From Pseudomonadota bacterium (GTDB lineage Bacteria > Pseudomonadota > Alphaproteobacteria > Rickettsiales > UBA6187): a DNA stretch of 64,000 bases. Where the stretch lies: positions 1 through 64,000 of the forward strand of contig JAQCEY010000005.1 in NCBI GenBank assembly GCA_027620075.1. The letters are read 5' to 3'. The notes under the pieces were generated by a model. The model did not search any database, was not told the origin of the DNA, and worked only from the letters and a program-made list of their open reading frames with translations. Shown one piece after another: positions 1-7,486 of the stretch; position 1 is the first letter of the stretch, and each line of letters begins with the position of its first letter. The translations under genes were made by a program, and so were the position numbers.

Positions 1-1
1 T

Positions 2-208
2 GAGGCTGCTTTATTCGACCAAGAACAACAGCAACAACAAACAGGTGCAAGACTTGCCGCACTTGAGGCTCGTTTAGGTCTTCAACCTGCCGTTAATATT
101 ACTCGTCCCGGTGGTGAGGCTGCTTTATTTGACCAAGAACAACAGCAACAACAAACAGGTGCTAGACTTGCCGCATTAGAGGCTCGTTTGGGTGTTAGAA
201 ATCAGTAA
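2..208 (+). CDS. C-terminal end of a Gln-rich tandem-repeat protein (5' end outside window)
   Basis: The frame is open from the window edge to a TAA at 206-208. It encodes almost two copies of a 38-residue unit containing EAALFDQEQQQQQTGARLAA followed by LEARLG. The first copy continues through LQPAVNITRPGG into the second; the second ends in VRNQ. The unit alternates an Ala/Leu/Glu-rich segment likely to be helical with a Pro/Gly linker. I do not recognise a family. It lies 132 bases upstream of the HEXXH/SagB/JmjC operon on the same strand, so it could be a substrate or structural partner of those enzymes, but an intervening palindrome and the lack of the 5' end leave this open. Confidence 0.75.
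   Translation, partial: EAALFDQEQQQQQTGARLAALEARLGLQPAVNITRPGGEAALFDQEQQQQQTGARLAALEARLGVRNQ
2..208 (+). repeat. Tandem repeat, 114-bp unit (38 codons)
   Basis: Copies begin at base 2 and base 116 with the same gaggctgcttta start. They are nearly identical, differing mainly at third codon positions, until the second copy diverges after the GCTCGTTTGGGT segment. More units probably lie to the left of the window. Confidence 0.9.
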
Positions 209-223
209 TCGATTTTAAAAAAT

Positions 224-256
224 TGTCGTTCGCCGGTGTTATTCCGGCGAATGACA
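224..256. repeat. Dispersed palindrome, TGTCG...TGACA type
   Basis: A hairpin with arms of about 13 bases (TGTCGTTCGCCGG / CCGGCGAATGACA) around a short loop. The same TGTCATTCGCCG theme recurs near 42344-42417. It is followed by A rather than T on the plus strand, so it is a repeat-family member rather than a clear plus-strand terminator. Confidence 0.8.
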
Positions 257-340
257 AAAAATTCAAGGTATGAATTCGGTTTGTTAGAGCAACGGCTTAG
301 GTAGCGATAAAAAATATATTTTATAATAAAGAGGGTTGAT

Positions 341-1408
341 ATGAAAGTTAGGTTAGCTGAGGCAGAATTTACCAAAGATTTTGAATTTGATTACGATAAT
401 TTACAAGAGCAGTTACACGCACAGCGTCTTTCACGTTTTGCGGTTATTTGTGCTGCCATAAGTGATAATAAAAATGAGCTTGCGAAGATAAAAGAGGCTT
501 TCCATCAGGTTATGGATATGGACGGGGAGCAGCGAAAGTTCTTTTTGGACGACCCTGCTTTTGTAAGGTGGCTTGATTGTCTGACAATGGCGGTTAAGAA
601 CTCTCCGGAATCATTATTCTATGTTCAGGAGCTGGCAAATAAACTCGACGGATTAATGGAGCGTATAGAAAAACGCCGAAATAAAAACGGCTTTACGTAT
701 ATTAAAGGTACTTCTATCTTGGTTCAAAGACTTGACCTCGACCCGATTATAAAAGAGGCAACTCCTCCGACTTATGATTTTGAAATGCTTGAAAAAGCCT
801 ATTCTCCTTCAAGTACGGTGTTACCGACTATGGAGCAGTTTAACGATAATATTGGTCTTGCTTTCAAAGAAATTAAAAAATGTGACCCTAAATTATTCGA
901 ACTAGTGCAATCTTTAATTCAGATTATAGGGTACACTCCCGATGCTACTTTCCGTAGCTGTTCGGCATCACGTTATCAGGGGGTGGTATATTTATGCGGT
1001 GTAGAAAACTCTTTAATAGATTTGGAAGAATCTATCGTACATGAAGCTGCCCACCAGCTATTATATAAAATAGCAGAGTTGCACCCGATTACAGGCGAAG
1101 ACGCTGAAAAAGAGGCGGTGTATGAGCTGCCGTGGTCAGGCTCAAAACGTAATTTATTCGGCTATTACCATGCTTTCTTTATTTATTTGCAACTGGTAAA
1201 ATATTTTGACCACAGGGCTAAAACAGCAGGTGATGAAACCGCATATCTTGAAAGAAAGCGTGAGCTTATCCATCGCGGATTAATGGTGGCAGCAAGAGAC
1301 CTTGCCTATGTTCCGGGTATGACCGAATATGGAAGAAGTCTGTATAACCATCTGGTTGATGAAATAAACGCTCTTTACCAAACTCCCGTTCTATCTATAG
1401 TGAAATAA
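341..1408 (+). CDS. HEXXH-motif peptide-modification family protein (mod_HExxH-like)
   Basis: A 355-aa soluble protein with no signal peptide. The metal-binding motif HEAAH is at residues 234-238, inside SIVHEAAHQLLYKIAELHP. It is followed by YELPW (261-265) and GYYHAFFIYL (274-283). This order of a His-Glu helix, a Pro-Trp segment and a downstream His-Ala-Phe helix is what I know from the mod_HExxH (TIGR04267-type) family, which is linked to ribosomally made modified peptides. A metal-dependent role on a peptide follows from the family; whether it hydrolyses or oxidises is not decidable here. A SagB-type oxidoreductase follows after 51 bases and then a JmjC oxygenase, so the three probably form one operon. 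The ATG start is preceded by the purine-rich AAAGAGGG. Confidence 0.75.
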   Translation: MKVRLAEAEFTKDFEFDYDNLQEQLHAQRLSRFAVICAAISDNKNELAKIKEAFHQVMDMDGEQRKFFLDDPAFVRWLDCLTMAVKNSPESLFYVQELANKLDGLMERIEKRRNKNGFTYIKGTSILVQRLDLDPIIKEATPPTYDFEMLEKAYSPSSTVLPTMEQFNDNIGLAFKEIKKCDPKLFELVQSLIQIIGYTPDATFRSCSASRYQGVVYLCGVENSLIDLEESIVHEAAHQLLYKIAELHPITGEDAEKEAVYELPWSGSKRNLFGYYHAFFIYLQLVKYFDHRAKTAGDETAYLERKRELIHRGLMVAARDLAYVPGMTEYGRSLYNHLVDEINALYQTPVLSIVK

Positions 1409-1459
1409 TAGTTTTTTATTGTCATGAGCAGTAAAAGAATATGAAGGTAAAATATAAAT

Positions 1460-2704
1460 ATGGCTAAAAAAAGAAAAACCGAAAAAAAGCAGGAAGTAAC
1501 GCAAGAACAGCCGGAACAGAAAACCTTTTTTCTCTATGAAAATACAAATGCCGATAGCATAAAGGAAAATTATGTTATCGGTAGCCACATAGGTGCAAAA
1601 ATAGGTGAGGATAAAGTTACCGTTGTAAATCTTATTAGCGGAGAAAGAATTGAGTTTGATGCCGATATAGCAAAGCTTATCGAATATTTTTTAGTTCCTA
1701 AACCGTTGGATTCGGTATTGTCACATTGTGATAGTGAGGAAACAGGAGAAGACTATCTGCTAAAATTATACGCAGCTGTCAAGGATTTGATAGAGATGGA
1801 CGCACTTGTTGCATCTTCAAGGGAATCAGGTCCGGGACCCGTTCCAAAGCAGTTGCCTGAAGGGTGGTATGATGCCTGTAATTTTATTCAGGCAACTCGC
1901 ACAGGAAGTCAGGCAAGGTATCTTACACAAGAGGAACTGGCTCATTTACATGTCCGTGACCTGATGAGAGGAAGGCAACCTTCGTGTTTTTATGACAGGG
2001 GCGACCTTCCGTTCTTCGAGTTACCGAACCCTATTCCTATTTTAGATAAATATGCCGAACAAAATAAAAATAATTTTATGTCTGTTTTGTTCGGGCGGCG
2101 TTCAACAAGGCGTTATTCTGACAAACCTGTTTCATTAGAGGAACTTGGAACGATACTATATTTAAGCTGGGGAGCGACGGCGTTGATGAATAATCCGCTT
2201 GGCGACCACTTTGTAAGGAAGGTATCGCCAAGTGGCGGTTCGTTACACCCTATAGAGGTTTATCCGGTTATCAGCAATGTTGAGGGGCTTCCACCCGGCT
2301 GCTATCATTATTCGGTTAAAAGGCATGGTCTTGAGCAGATTATAGCATGTAATCCTAAAGAATGGATGGGTACGGCATGTGGCGGACAGGAATGGATAGC
2401 CGAATGTCCGGTTTCTTTCCTGACAACGGCTTTTTTACCCAGAATGGCATGGAAATATGATTTTTCAAGGGCTTTCAGGGTCGTTATGGCAGATGTCGGG
2501 CATACAAGCCAGACGCTGCATCTTAGTGCAAAATGGTTAGGGCTTGGCAGCTTTACCACATGTGCTACAAGAGATGAGATATTCGAGGAATATCTGGGGC
2601 TAGACCGTTTAGTTGAGCCTGTTATGATGGTAAACGGCATAGGACATATTGAAAAGGATGTATTGTCACATGAAAGACCAAGAAGTGAAACAGTCTCTGA
2701 ATGA
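1460..2704 (+). CDS. SagB-type (nitroreductase-fold) dehydrogenase
   Basis: A 414-aa protein. A Lys/Gln-rich start is followed by a small N-terminal domain (about residues 35-120) that could be a winged-helix or peptide-binding module. From about residue 205 there is a nitroreductase/SagB domain, recognised by FGRRSTRRYSDKPVSLEEL, the SPSGGSLHPIEVY segment and a C-terminal WLGLGSFT. SagB-type enzymes are FMN-dependent and oxidise azolines to thiazoles or oxazoles in modified peptides. No SagC/D cyclodehydratase is visible here, so its reaction may differ. It sits between the HEXXH protein and the JmjC oxygenase and overlaps the latter by about 35 bases, which suggests translational coupling. 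Confidence 0.8.
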   Translation: MAKKRKTEKKQEVTQEQPEQKTFFLYENTNADSIKENYVIGSHIGAKIGEDKVTVVNLISGERIEFDADIAKLIEYFLVPKPLDSVLSHCDSEETGEDYLLKLYAAVKDLIEMDALVASSRESGPGPVPKQLPEGWYDACNFIQATRTGSQARYLTQEELAHLHVRDLMRGRQPSCFYDRGDLPFFELPNPIPILDKYAEQNKNNFMSVLFGRRSTRRYSDKPVSLEELGTILYLSWGATALMNNPLGDHFVRKVSPSGGSLHPIEVYPVISNVEGLPPGCYHYSVKRHGLEQIIACNPKEWMGTACGGQEWIAECPVSFLTTAFLPRMAWKYDFSRAFRVVMADVGHTSQTLHLSAKWLGLGSFTTCATRDEIFEEYLGLDRLVEPVMMVNGIGHIEKDVLSHERPRSETVSE

Positions 2705-3644
2705 CGATAATTATATGTTGTTCCCCGATGAAAGAGAGGGTGAAAAGACTAACAATGCAGATGTAGCTTTAGAAGAGGTAACTCCTCTAAAAAGCCTTAT
2801 CGGTAACATGAACGAGGCGGACTTCTTTTCTGATATCTGGGAAAAAAAATATAAGACGGTTAATAAGTCCTTTGATTTTGCCAAGCTGTTCGATATCGGG
2901 CATCTGGGACAAATGCTCTGCGTGCCAAGACCCGAGATAAAAGCCAATATAACCATGGGAAAAATGGTTGATGGCGAATATCACGGAGTGGTGGTATCGC
3001 TTGAGGACGGCAGTGCCGATATGTATGAGATATACAGGTTATGGGCAGAAGGTTACTCGTTGATAGTTCCGGAGCTGCATAGAAGGTGGGAGCCGATAGT
3101 TGAATTTACGAACAAACTCTCCGAACAATTTGGTTTTAAGGTGGAAGCTAATTTATACTATACTCCGTCTAATGCTGTTGCATTCCCTGCACACTATGAT
3201 ACGCATGACATCTTTGTGGTGCAGATATCAGGTGAAAAAAAATGGTATCTTTATAAATCAAGAACTAAACTTCCTTTGAAAAGTCAGCGTTATGATATTG
3301 AAGATATTAATTTAAAAAAAGACCTTGCGGCTAAAAAGAGTCAAGTAATCCTTAAAACCGGTGAAGTTATGTATTTACCGAGGGGACAAGTACATTCTGC
3401 CGAGTCCGGTAGTTCGCCTTCGATGCACCTGTCGATAGGGATACATTCCGTCAGGTGGCTGGACATATTAAATGAAATAGTAGGGCATCATGCCGCTTCC
3501 TCATTGTTCTTGCGTAGTGCGGTATCTCAAGAATGCATAAAGAACGGTATTAACAAGGAAACGATAACCAAAATTACGGATATCATTGCCGATACTCCTA
3601 AAAACTGGCAGAAAATATTAGAAGAGCTTACTTATAAAACATAA
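2670..3644 (+). CDS. JmjC/Cupin_4 Fe(II)/2-oxoglutarate oxygenase (ribosomal-oxygenase-like)
   Basis: Counting from the ATG at 2670, the protein has 324 residues; TTG 2649 and ATG 2658 are alternative starts and all overlap the SagB gene. The N-terminal part contains FFSDIWEKKY, as in Cupin_4 proteins. The iron-binding triad is visible as H175-x-D177 (HYDTHDIFVVQISGEKKWYLY) and H242 (GEVMYLPRGQVHSAE), followed by MHLSIGIHS. Families of this type hydroxylate protein side chains, for example His or Arg of ribosomal proteins. In this context a peptide made in the same locus is the more attractive substrate, but a ribosomal protein cannot be excluded. It is the last gene of the operon, with a terminator hairpin overlapping its stop. 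Confidence 0.82.
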   Translation: MKDQEVKQSLNDDNYMLFPDEREGEKTNNADVALEEVTPLKSLIGNMNEADFFSDIWEKKYKTVNKSFDFAKLFDIGHLGQMLCVPRPEIKANITMGKMVDGEYHGVVVSLEDGSADMYEIYRLWAEGYSLIVPELHRRWEPIVEFTNKLSEQFGFKVEANLYYTPSNAVAFPAHYDTHDIFVVQISGEKKWYLYKSRTKLPLKSQRYDIEDINLKKDLAAKKSQVILKTGEVMYLPRGQVHSAESGSSPSMHLSIGIHSVRWLDILNEIVGHHAASSLFLRSAVSQECIKNGINKETITKITDIIADTPKNWQKILEELTYKT

Positions 3645-3660
3645 TAAAGTAAGCTCTTTT
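3622..3660 (+). terminator. Rho-independent terminator of the HEXXH-SagB-JmjC operon
   Basis: Perfect 12-base arms AAGAGCTTACTT (3622-3633) and AAGTAAGCTCTT (3647-3658) with T-rich sequence after. The 5' arm and loop lie within the last codons and stop of the JmjC gene. The gene on the other strand ends at 3667, so the hairpin separates convergent units. Confidence 0.85.
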
Positions 3661-3666
3661 CGGCTA

Positions 3667-5298
3667 TTAAAACCTAGTTCTACCTTTTTTATTAGAGTAT
3701 TTTTGTGCAAATGATTCTTCAGATGAATGAGAGCCGGAGTCATCGCTCGGTGCGTATTCGCTACCGCTTTCATTTTTGGCAGATGCTTTAGAATTGGCAC
3801 TTTGCCGAACCTGTTGAGCAAAAGAAGCAGTCGGTTTTTGCTCCTCTCTTTCACGTTTTCGGGAAGTTTCGGTACTATCTGTACGTTGTTGGGTAGCTTG
3901 CTCAACATGGAAAGTGTCAATTGTTGTTTTTCTTTTTCCGGAAGCAGGATATTTGTCTCTCAAGAATTGTCCGGCTTTATTATATATTAAGCTCAGGTCT
4001 TTTTTATCTGTTAAATTTAACTCTTTCCATTCTTTATTGCCTAGGGTTGTTTCTTTTTTAAACCCTGCTATCTGACCGCCATCTAACATTTCCTGTAATG
4101 CTTGGTATAATACCGTTCTTTTGGGTGATTTTTTGGCGGTTAAATATTTTTCTGCGTATTTATCCAGACTGTCACGAAAACGTACATTAGCCGGATTGTC
4201 GTTTACTCTTCCCCCACGACCAAATAGAACATACTGAGAATCATCTTTTTCGCCTGAAGTTTGAGGTTTTTGTAATACTGGAAGGCTAGACACCCTCATG
4301 TCGTTTTTGTTTATAGCAGGTTTTTCTTCTGTCGAAGTTCCCCTATCTCTTTTTGTAGTAGCTGCCGAGTTTTGAACGTATATGTTATTATTATCGCCAT
4401 AGAAATTCATGGTTACCTGTTGCTGTGCTGCGTCAAGTGGTTTTCTATTTTGCGTATTGTCGGTTTTTATTGTGGCATCATCATCAATTTCCGTGGCGGT
4501 GGCTACATATGCTGCCGGTTGTGTATTTGTTTGTGATGCGGATTGGTTTTTTACGACCATACGATCAATTAATTCGTTTGCAGCAACTATTAAGACAGGT
4601 GAGATGTTAGGGTCGTTCTGTCTTTCGGCAACCCGGTTCGTATCGTTTCGTGCTTGCTCTTGTATCTCGTAATCACTTTTTGAGGAAGTAATTTTTTGAG
4701 CTAGCCTGTATATTTGGCGGACATATCTTCTTGAAATTTCGTATTGTTGTCTTAACTCATCAGGAGCCGCTCTCGTTCTTGATGCTTCACGATTTATAAC
4801 GTCATTATATTGTTGGGTAAATTCAGGTGAGAATTTAGATTTGCTTGACCATTCTCTTGTATTAATACCATATAAGCCGACTATTCCCGCATCATCAAGT
4901 GCGTTTTTTATTTTTGCCGTTGCATTGTATCGCACCTTACTATTAACAAAAGTATCATAAGTTTGTGATGAATCTATAGCCGGTACCGATGCAACAGATG
5001 TATCTGCCATCGGTTTTTGACCTATCATAACACCGTCCACATCATCCCACAAAATCGGGTTATGCTCATCTATTGAGGACGTTACCGGTCTTCTAGTATA
5101 TACTGAAAATGCCGAACCGGCATTATTTGATAAAGGTTGATTGCTTCGAGCAGGTTGTGCGGTTACGGCTTTTTGTTGGTTTTGATACTGCTCTAAAGGA
5201 CCAAGTTGAGTATCATTTTCTATCCAGTCAATATTTATACTATCAAACTTATCAATTGAATAAGCCTCTTGTTTACTATCCTGATGCTCTTTTGTCAT
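3667..5298 (-). CDS. Effector-like protein with a diatom-type DUF6824-like domain
   Basis: A 543-aa, hydrophilic, Gln/Asn/Ser-rich protein without signal peptide or membrane segment. Residues about 356-449 read YVLFGRGGRVNDNPANVRFR, then YAEKYLTAKKSPKR, then FKKET...W and FLRDKY. This matches the pattern I recall for DUF6824 (LFGRGG-N-hPgN-RFR...YL-AkK-K...F-k...W...LR), a domain very abundant in diatoms and rare in bacteria. The rest (a region with several short helices at about 120-250 and low-complexity linkers) is unrecognised. The C-terminus is Ser/Glu-rich and then basic (SEESFAQKYSNKKGRTRF), a pattern partly shared with the small protein at 59190. I infer a secreted host-directed protein; there is no direct evidence of secretion. 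It lies between convergent and co-directional accessory genes. Confidence 0.7.
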   Translation of the reverse strand: MTKEHQDSKQEAYSIDKFDSINIDWIENDTQLGPLEQYQNQQKAVTAQPARSNQPLSNNAGSAFSVYTRRPVTSSIDEHNPILWDDVDGVMIGQKPMADTSVASVPAIDSSQTYDTFVNSKVRYNATAKIKNALDDAGIVGLYGINTREWSSKSKFSPEFTQQYNDVINREASRTRAAPDELRQQYEISRRYVRQIYRLAQKITSSKSDYEIQEQARNDTNRVAERQNDPNISPVLIVAANELIDRMVVKNQSASQTNTQPAAYVATATEIDDDATIKTDNTQNRKPLDAAQQQVTMNFYGDNNNIYVQNSAATTKRDRGTSTEEKPAINKNDMRVSSLPVLQKPQTSGEKDDSQYVLFGRGGRVNDNPANVRFRDSLDKYAEKYLTAKKSPKRTVLYQALQEMLDGGQIAGFKKETTLGNKEWKELNLTDKKDLSLIYNKAGQFLRDKYPASGKRKTTIDTFHVEQATQQRTDSTETSRKREREEQKPTASFAQQVRQSANSKASAKNESGSEYAPSDDSGSHSSEESFAQKYSNKKGRTRF

Positions 5299-5397
5299 AA
5301 TATAACTCCCAATATTGTTGTGCCGTTCTTTTTTGTCACGGCAATATAGCAGAATATTACAAAACTTGAAAGTATTTATTAATTTTTTAATAAAGCA

Positions 5398-6822
5398 TTA
5401 GTTTATATCGTTAGCTTTTAGCTTTTTGATATTATTGCCGTGTATATAAAGTAGTGCCAATGCACTTGAGGCTTTTCTTGCAAGTTCTCCGCTTGAACGG
5501 CTGGTCAATATTATAGGAACCTTTGCGCCCATTACTACGCCGGCTACCGATGCACCTGAAAATAATGTAAGCTGTTTCAATAATATATTGCCTGATTCAA
5601 GGTCTGGGACTACCAGTATATCTGCCTTTCCTGCAACCTGAGAACGGATATTCTTTACTTTAGCCGCCTCAACGGAAACGGCATTATCAAATGCAAGAGG
5701 GCCGTCAAGTAAAGCTCCGGTTATCTGCCCACGCTCCGCCATTTTACATAAAGCCGTAGCGTCCAGTGTGGACGGTATTTTTTCATTAACCGTTTCTATA
5801 GCAGATATGATAGCTACACGCGGAGTTCCAAAATCAAGCGAGTGGAAAAGGTCTATCGCATTTTGTACGATATCTTTTTTATCCGAAAGCGTAGGTTTAA
5901 TATTTATTGCCGCATCGGTAATGAATAAAGGCTTAGGGTATGCCGGTATATCTGCCATAACCACATGGCTTACTCTTCTGCCTGTGCGTAGACCTGTATC
6001 TTTTTTAATAACCTCCAATAGAAGCTCGTCAGTGTGTATTTTGCCTTTCATCAGGGCTTCCACCTCACCACGCCTTGCCAGCAAAACGGCTATCTCGGCA
6101 GCGGCATGGCTATGCTCGGTCGGGACAAGTCGGTATTTTGAAATATCCAGCTTCTCTTTTTTTGCAATATCCCTTATTTTTGCTTCCGGTCCTACCAATA
6201 TAGGTTCTATAAGACCTTCTTCGGCAGAGGCTATTGCCCCTTTTAAAGAGTTAGCATCAACAGGGTGAACTACTGCCGTTTTTATCGGTGAATGACCTGC
6301 TGCCATACAAATAATGCGATGGTAATTAGGGCATTCTTCCCTGCTATTTGAAAGTTTGATATCAGGCAGCCTTATTCTCTTACGGCTGACTTTTTCTGTA
6401 GGAGCTATAACTACCGCTTCTCCTTTGATAACTTCCTTACCGTTTTGGTTAACGCATAAACAATCCAATGTAACTATATTCTTCGTTTTTTTCTTTGATT
6501 TTACAATTACCCTTGCCGTTATGGTATCACCGATGGCTACCGGCTTTAAAAATTGAAATGTCTGGTTTAAATATATAGTGCCGGGACCGGGGAGTTGAGT
6601 ACCTAAAACCGTAGAGATGAAAGAACCGCTCCACATGCCGTGTGCTATGATTTTATGGAACATATCGCTTTGTGCGTATTCTTCATCAACATGGGCGGGA
6701 TTTACATCACCCGACATGATAGCGAAAAGGTCGATATCCTTTCGGGTCAGCGTATGTTCTATTGAGGCTGTGTCCCCAATTTCGATTTCATCGAATGTCT
6801 TGTTTTCTATATAGCCGTTCAT
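5398..6822 (-). CDS. Bifunctional MaoC-like enoyl-CoA hydratase / phosphate acetyl(butyryl)transferase
   Basis: A 474-aa fusion. Residues about 1-140 form a MaoC/(R)-hydratase hot-dog domain with the catalytic-type segment FAIMSGDVNPAHVDEEYA and HGMWSGSFIS. Residues about 165-465 form a phosphate acetyl/butyryltransferase domain (LLDGPLAFDNAVS, ILVVPDLESGNIL). The fusion is common in Alphaproteobacteria and is annotated as a hydratase/phosphotransacetylase, linking acyl-CoA and acyl-phosphate pools. No acetate or butyrate kinase gene is in the window. It starts 9 bases after the ion-channel gene on the same strand, so the two are probably co-transcribed. Confidence 0.88.
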   Translation of the reverse strand: MNGYIENKTFDEIEIGDTASIEHTLTRKDIDLFAIMSGDVNPAHVDEEYAQSDMFHKIIAHGMWSGSFISTVLGTQLPGPGTIYLNQTFQFLKPVAIGDTITARVIVKSKKKTKNIVTLDCLCVNQNGKEVIKGEAVVIAPTEKVSRKRIRLPDIKLSNSREECPNYHRIICMAAGHSPIKTAVVHPVDANSLKGAIASAEEGLIEPILVGPEAKIRDIAKKEKLDISKYRLVPTEHSHAAAEIAVLLARRGEVEALMKGKIHTDELLLEVIKKDTGLRTGRRVSHVVMADIPAYPKPLFITDAAINIKPTLSDKKDIVQNAIDLFHSLDFGTPRVAIISAIETVNEKIPSTLDATALCKMAERGQITGALLDGPLAFDNAVSVEAAKVKNIRSQVAGKADILVVPDLESGNILLKQLTLFSGASVAGVVMGAKVPIILTSRSSGELARKASSALALLYIHGNNIKKLKANDIN

Positions 6823-6831
6823 ACTGCCTCG

Positions 6832-7290
6832 CTAATTATCACTGTTCTTTGTTATCGTCTTTCCATGTAAATCCCAAAATTCCTGCATCGCAATAAATGT
6901 AAATGCTACCGACCACCCTATCAATACCAGACCGTTCAGTGCCTCAACCCCTACAAGTAGATGCAGTCCCTTTTGGGGAAATACATCCCCTAAACCCAAA
7001 GAGGAATACGTCTCCGCTGAAAAATACAGATATGTAAGGAATATATCCTCATGTTCACCACCAATGCCTCCAAGACCGGTTTTTGACATAATCCAGAACG
7101 TAAAACCGTAAATCCATACCGCAATAGTATGACCCGCAAAAATTGAAAGAACTACTATGATGACTTTTTTACGGGGAGCAAGGCTCAGCTTTGGCAACAA
7201 CGCCCATGTAAGACGCATTATCTCATAGTAGATTAGGGTTGTAGTTATGACAAGTATAATACTTATCAGACCGCCAATTAAATGAACCAT
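6832..7290 (-). CDS. Two-pore-domain-like potassium/ion channel protein
   Basis: A 152-aa membrane protein with hydrophobic segments near residues 5-30, 42-70 and 105-135. A pore-loop-like stretch, TYSSLGLGDVFP, lies between the last two helices and resembles the TVGYGD filter of K+ channels, with SLGLGD in its place. This fits the Ion_trans_2 type channels seen in proteobacteria. Ion selectivity cannot be assigned from the altered filter. It precedes the MaoC-phosphotransacetylase gene by 9 bases and probably leads that operon. Confidence 0.7.
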   Translation of the reverse strand: MVHLIGGLISIILVITTTLIYYEIMRLTWALLPKLSLAPRKKVIIVVLSIFAGHTIAVWIYGFTFWIMSKTGLGGIGGEHEDIFLTYLYFSAETYSSLGLGDVFPQKGLHLLVGVEALNGLVLIGWSVAFTFIAMQEFWDLHGKTITKNSDN

Positions 7291-7486
7291 ATATTACCTT
7301 TCAACATCAATAATAAGCAGAAATACTATACTTGCTTATCCTTTTGAAATAAGCAAGTATAATGTAATCCACGCCTTCATGAGAGGAGCTATTATAATTT
7401 TCAATGACGAATAACGAAAAGGCTATTATATAAATATATTTTTTAAGGTATTTGTTATATGATAAAAAACTGAAAGAGTGGGTAAT

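Noticed and set aside
2..208. Repeats at the window start as a CRISPR array
   Set aside because: The units are 114 bp, coding, in frame and directly adjacent without spacers.
5768..6268. 166-aa frame antisense to the MaoC-phosphotransacetylase gene
   Set aside because: Shadow of a clear enzyme gene; no recognised product.
6832..7290. Assigning the small channel as a defined K+ channel type
   Set aside because: The filter reads SLGLGD rather than TVGYGD, so selectivity cannot be stated.
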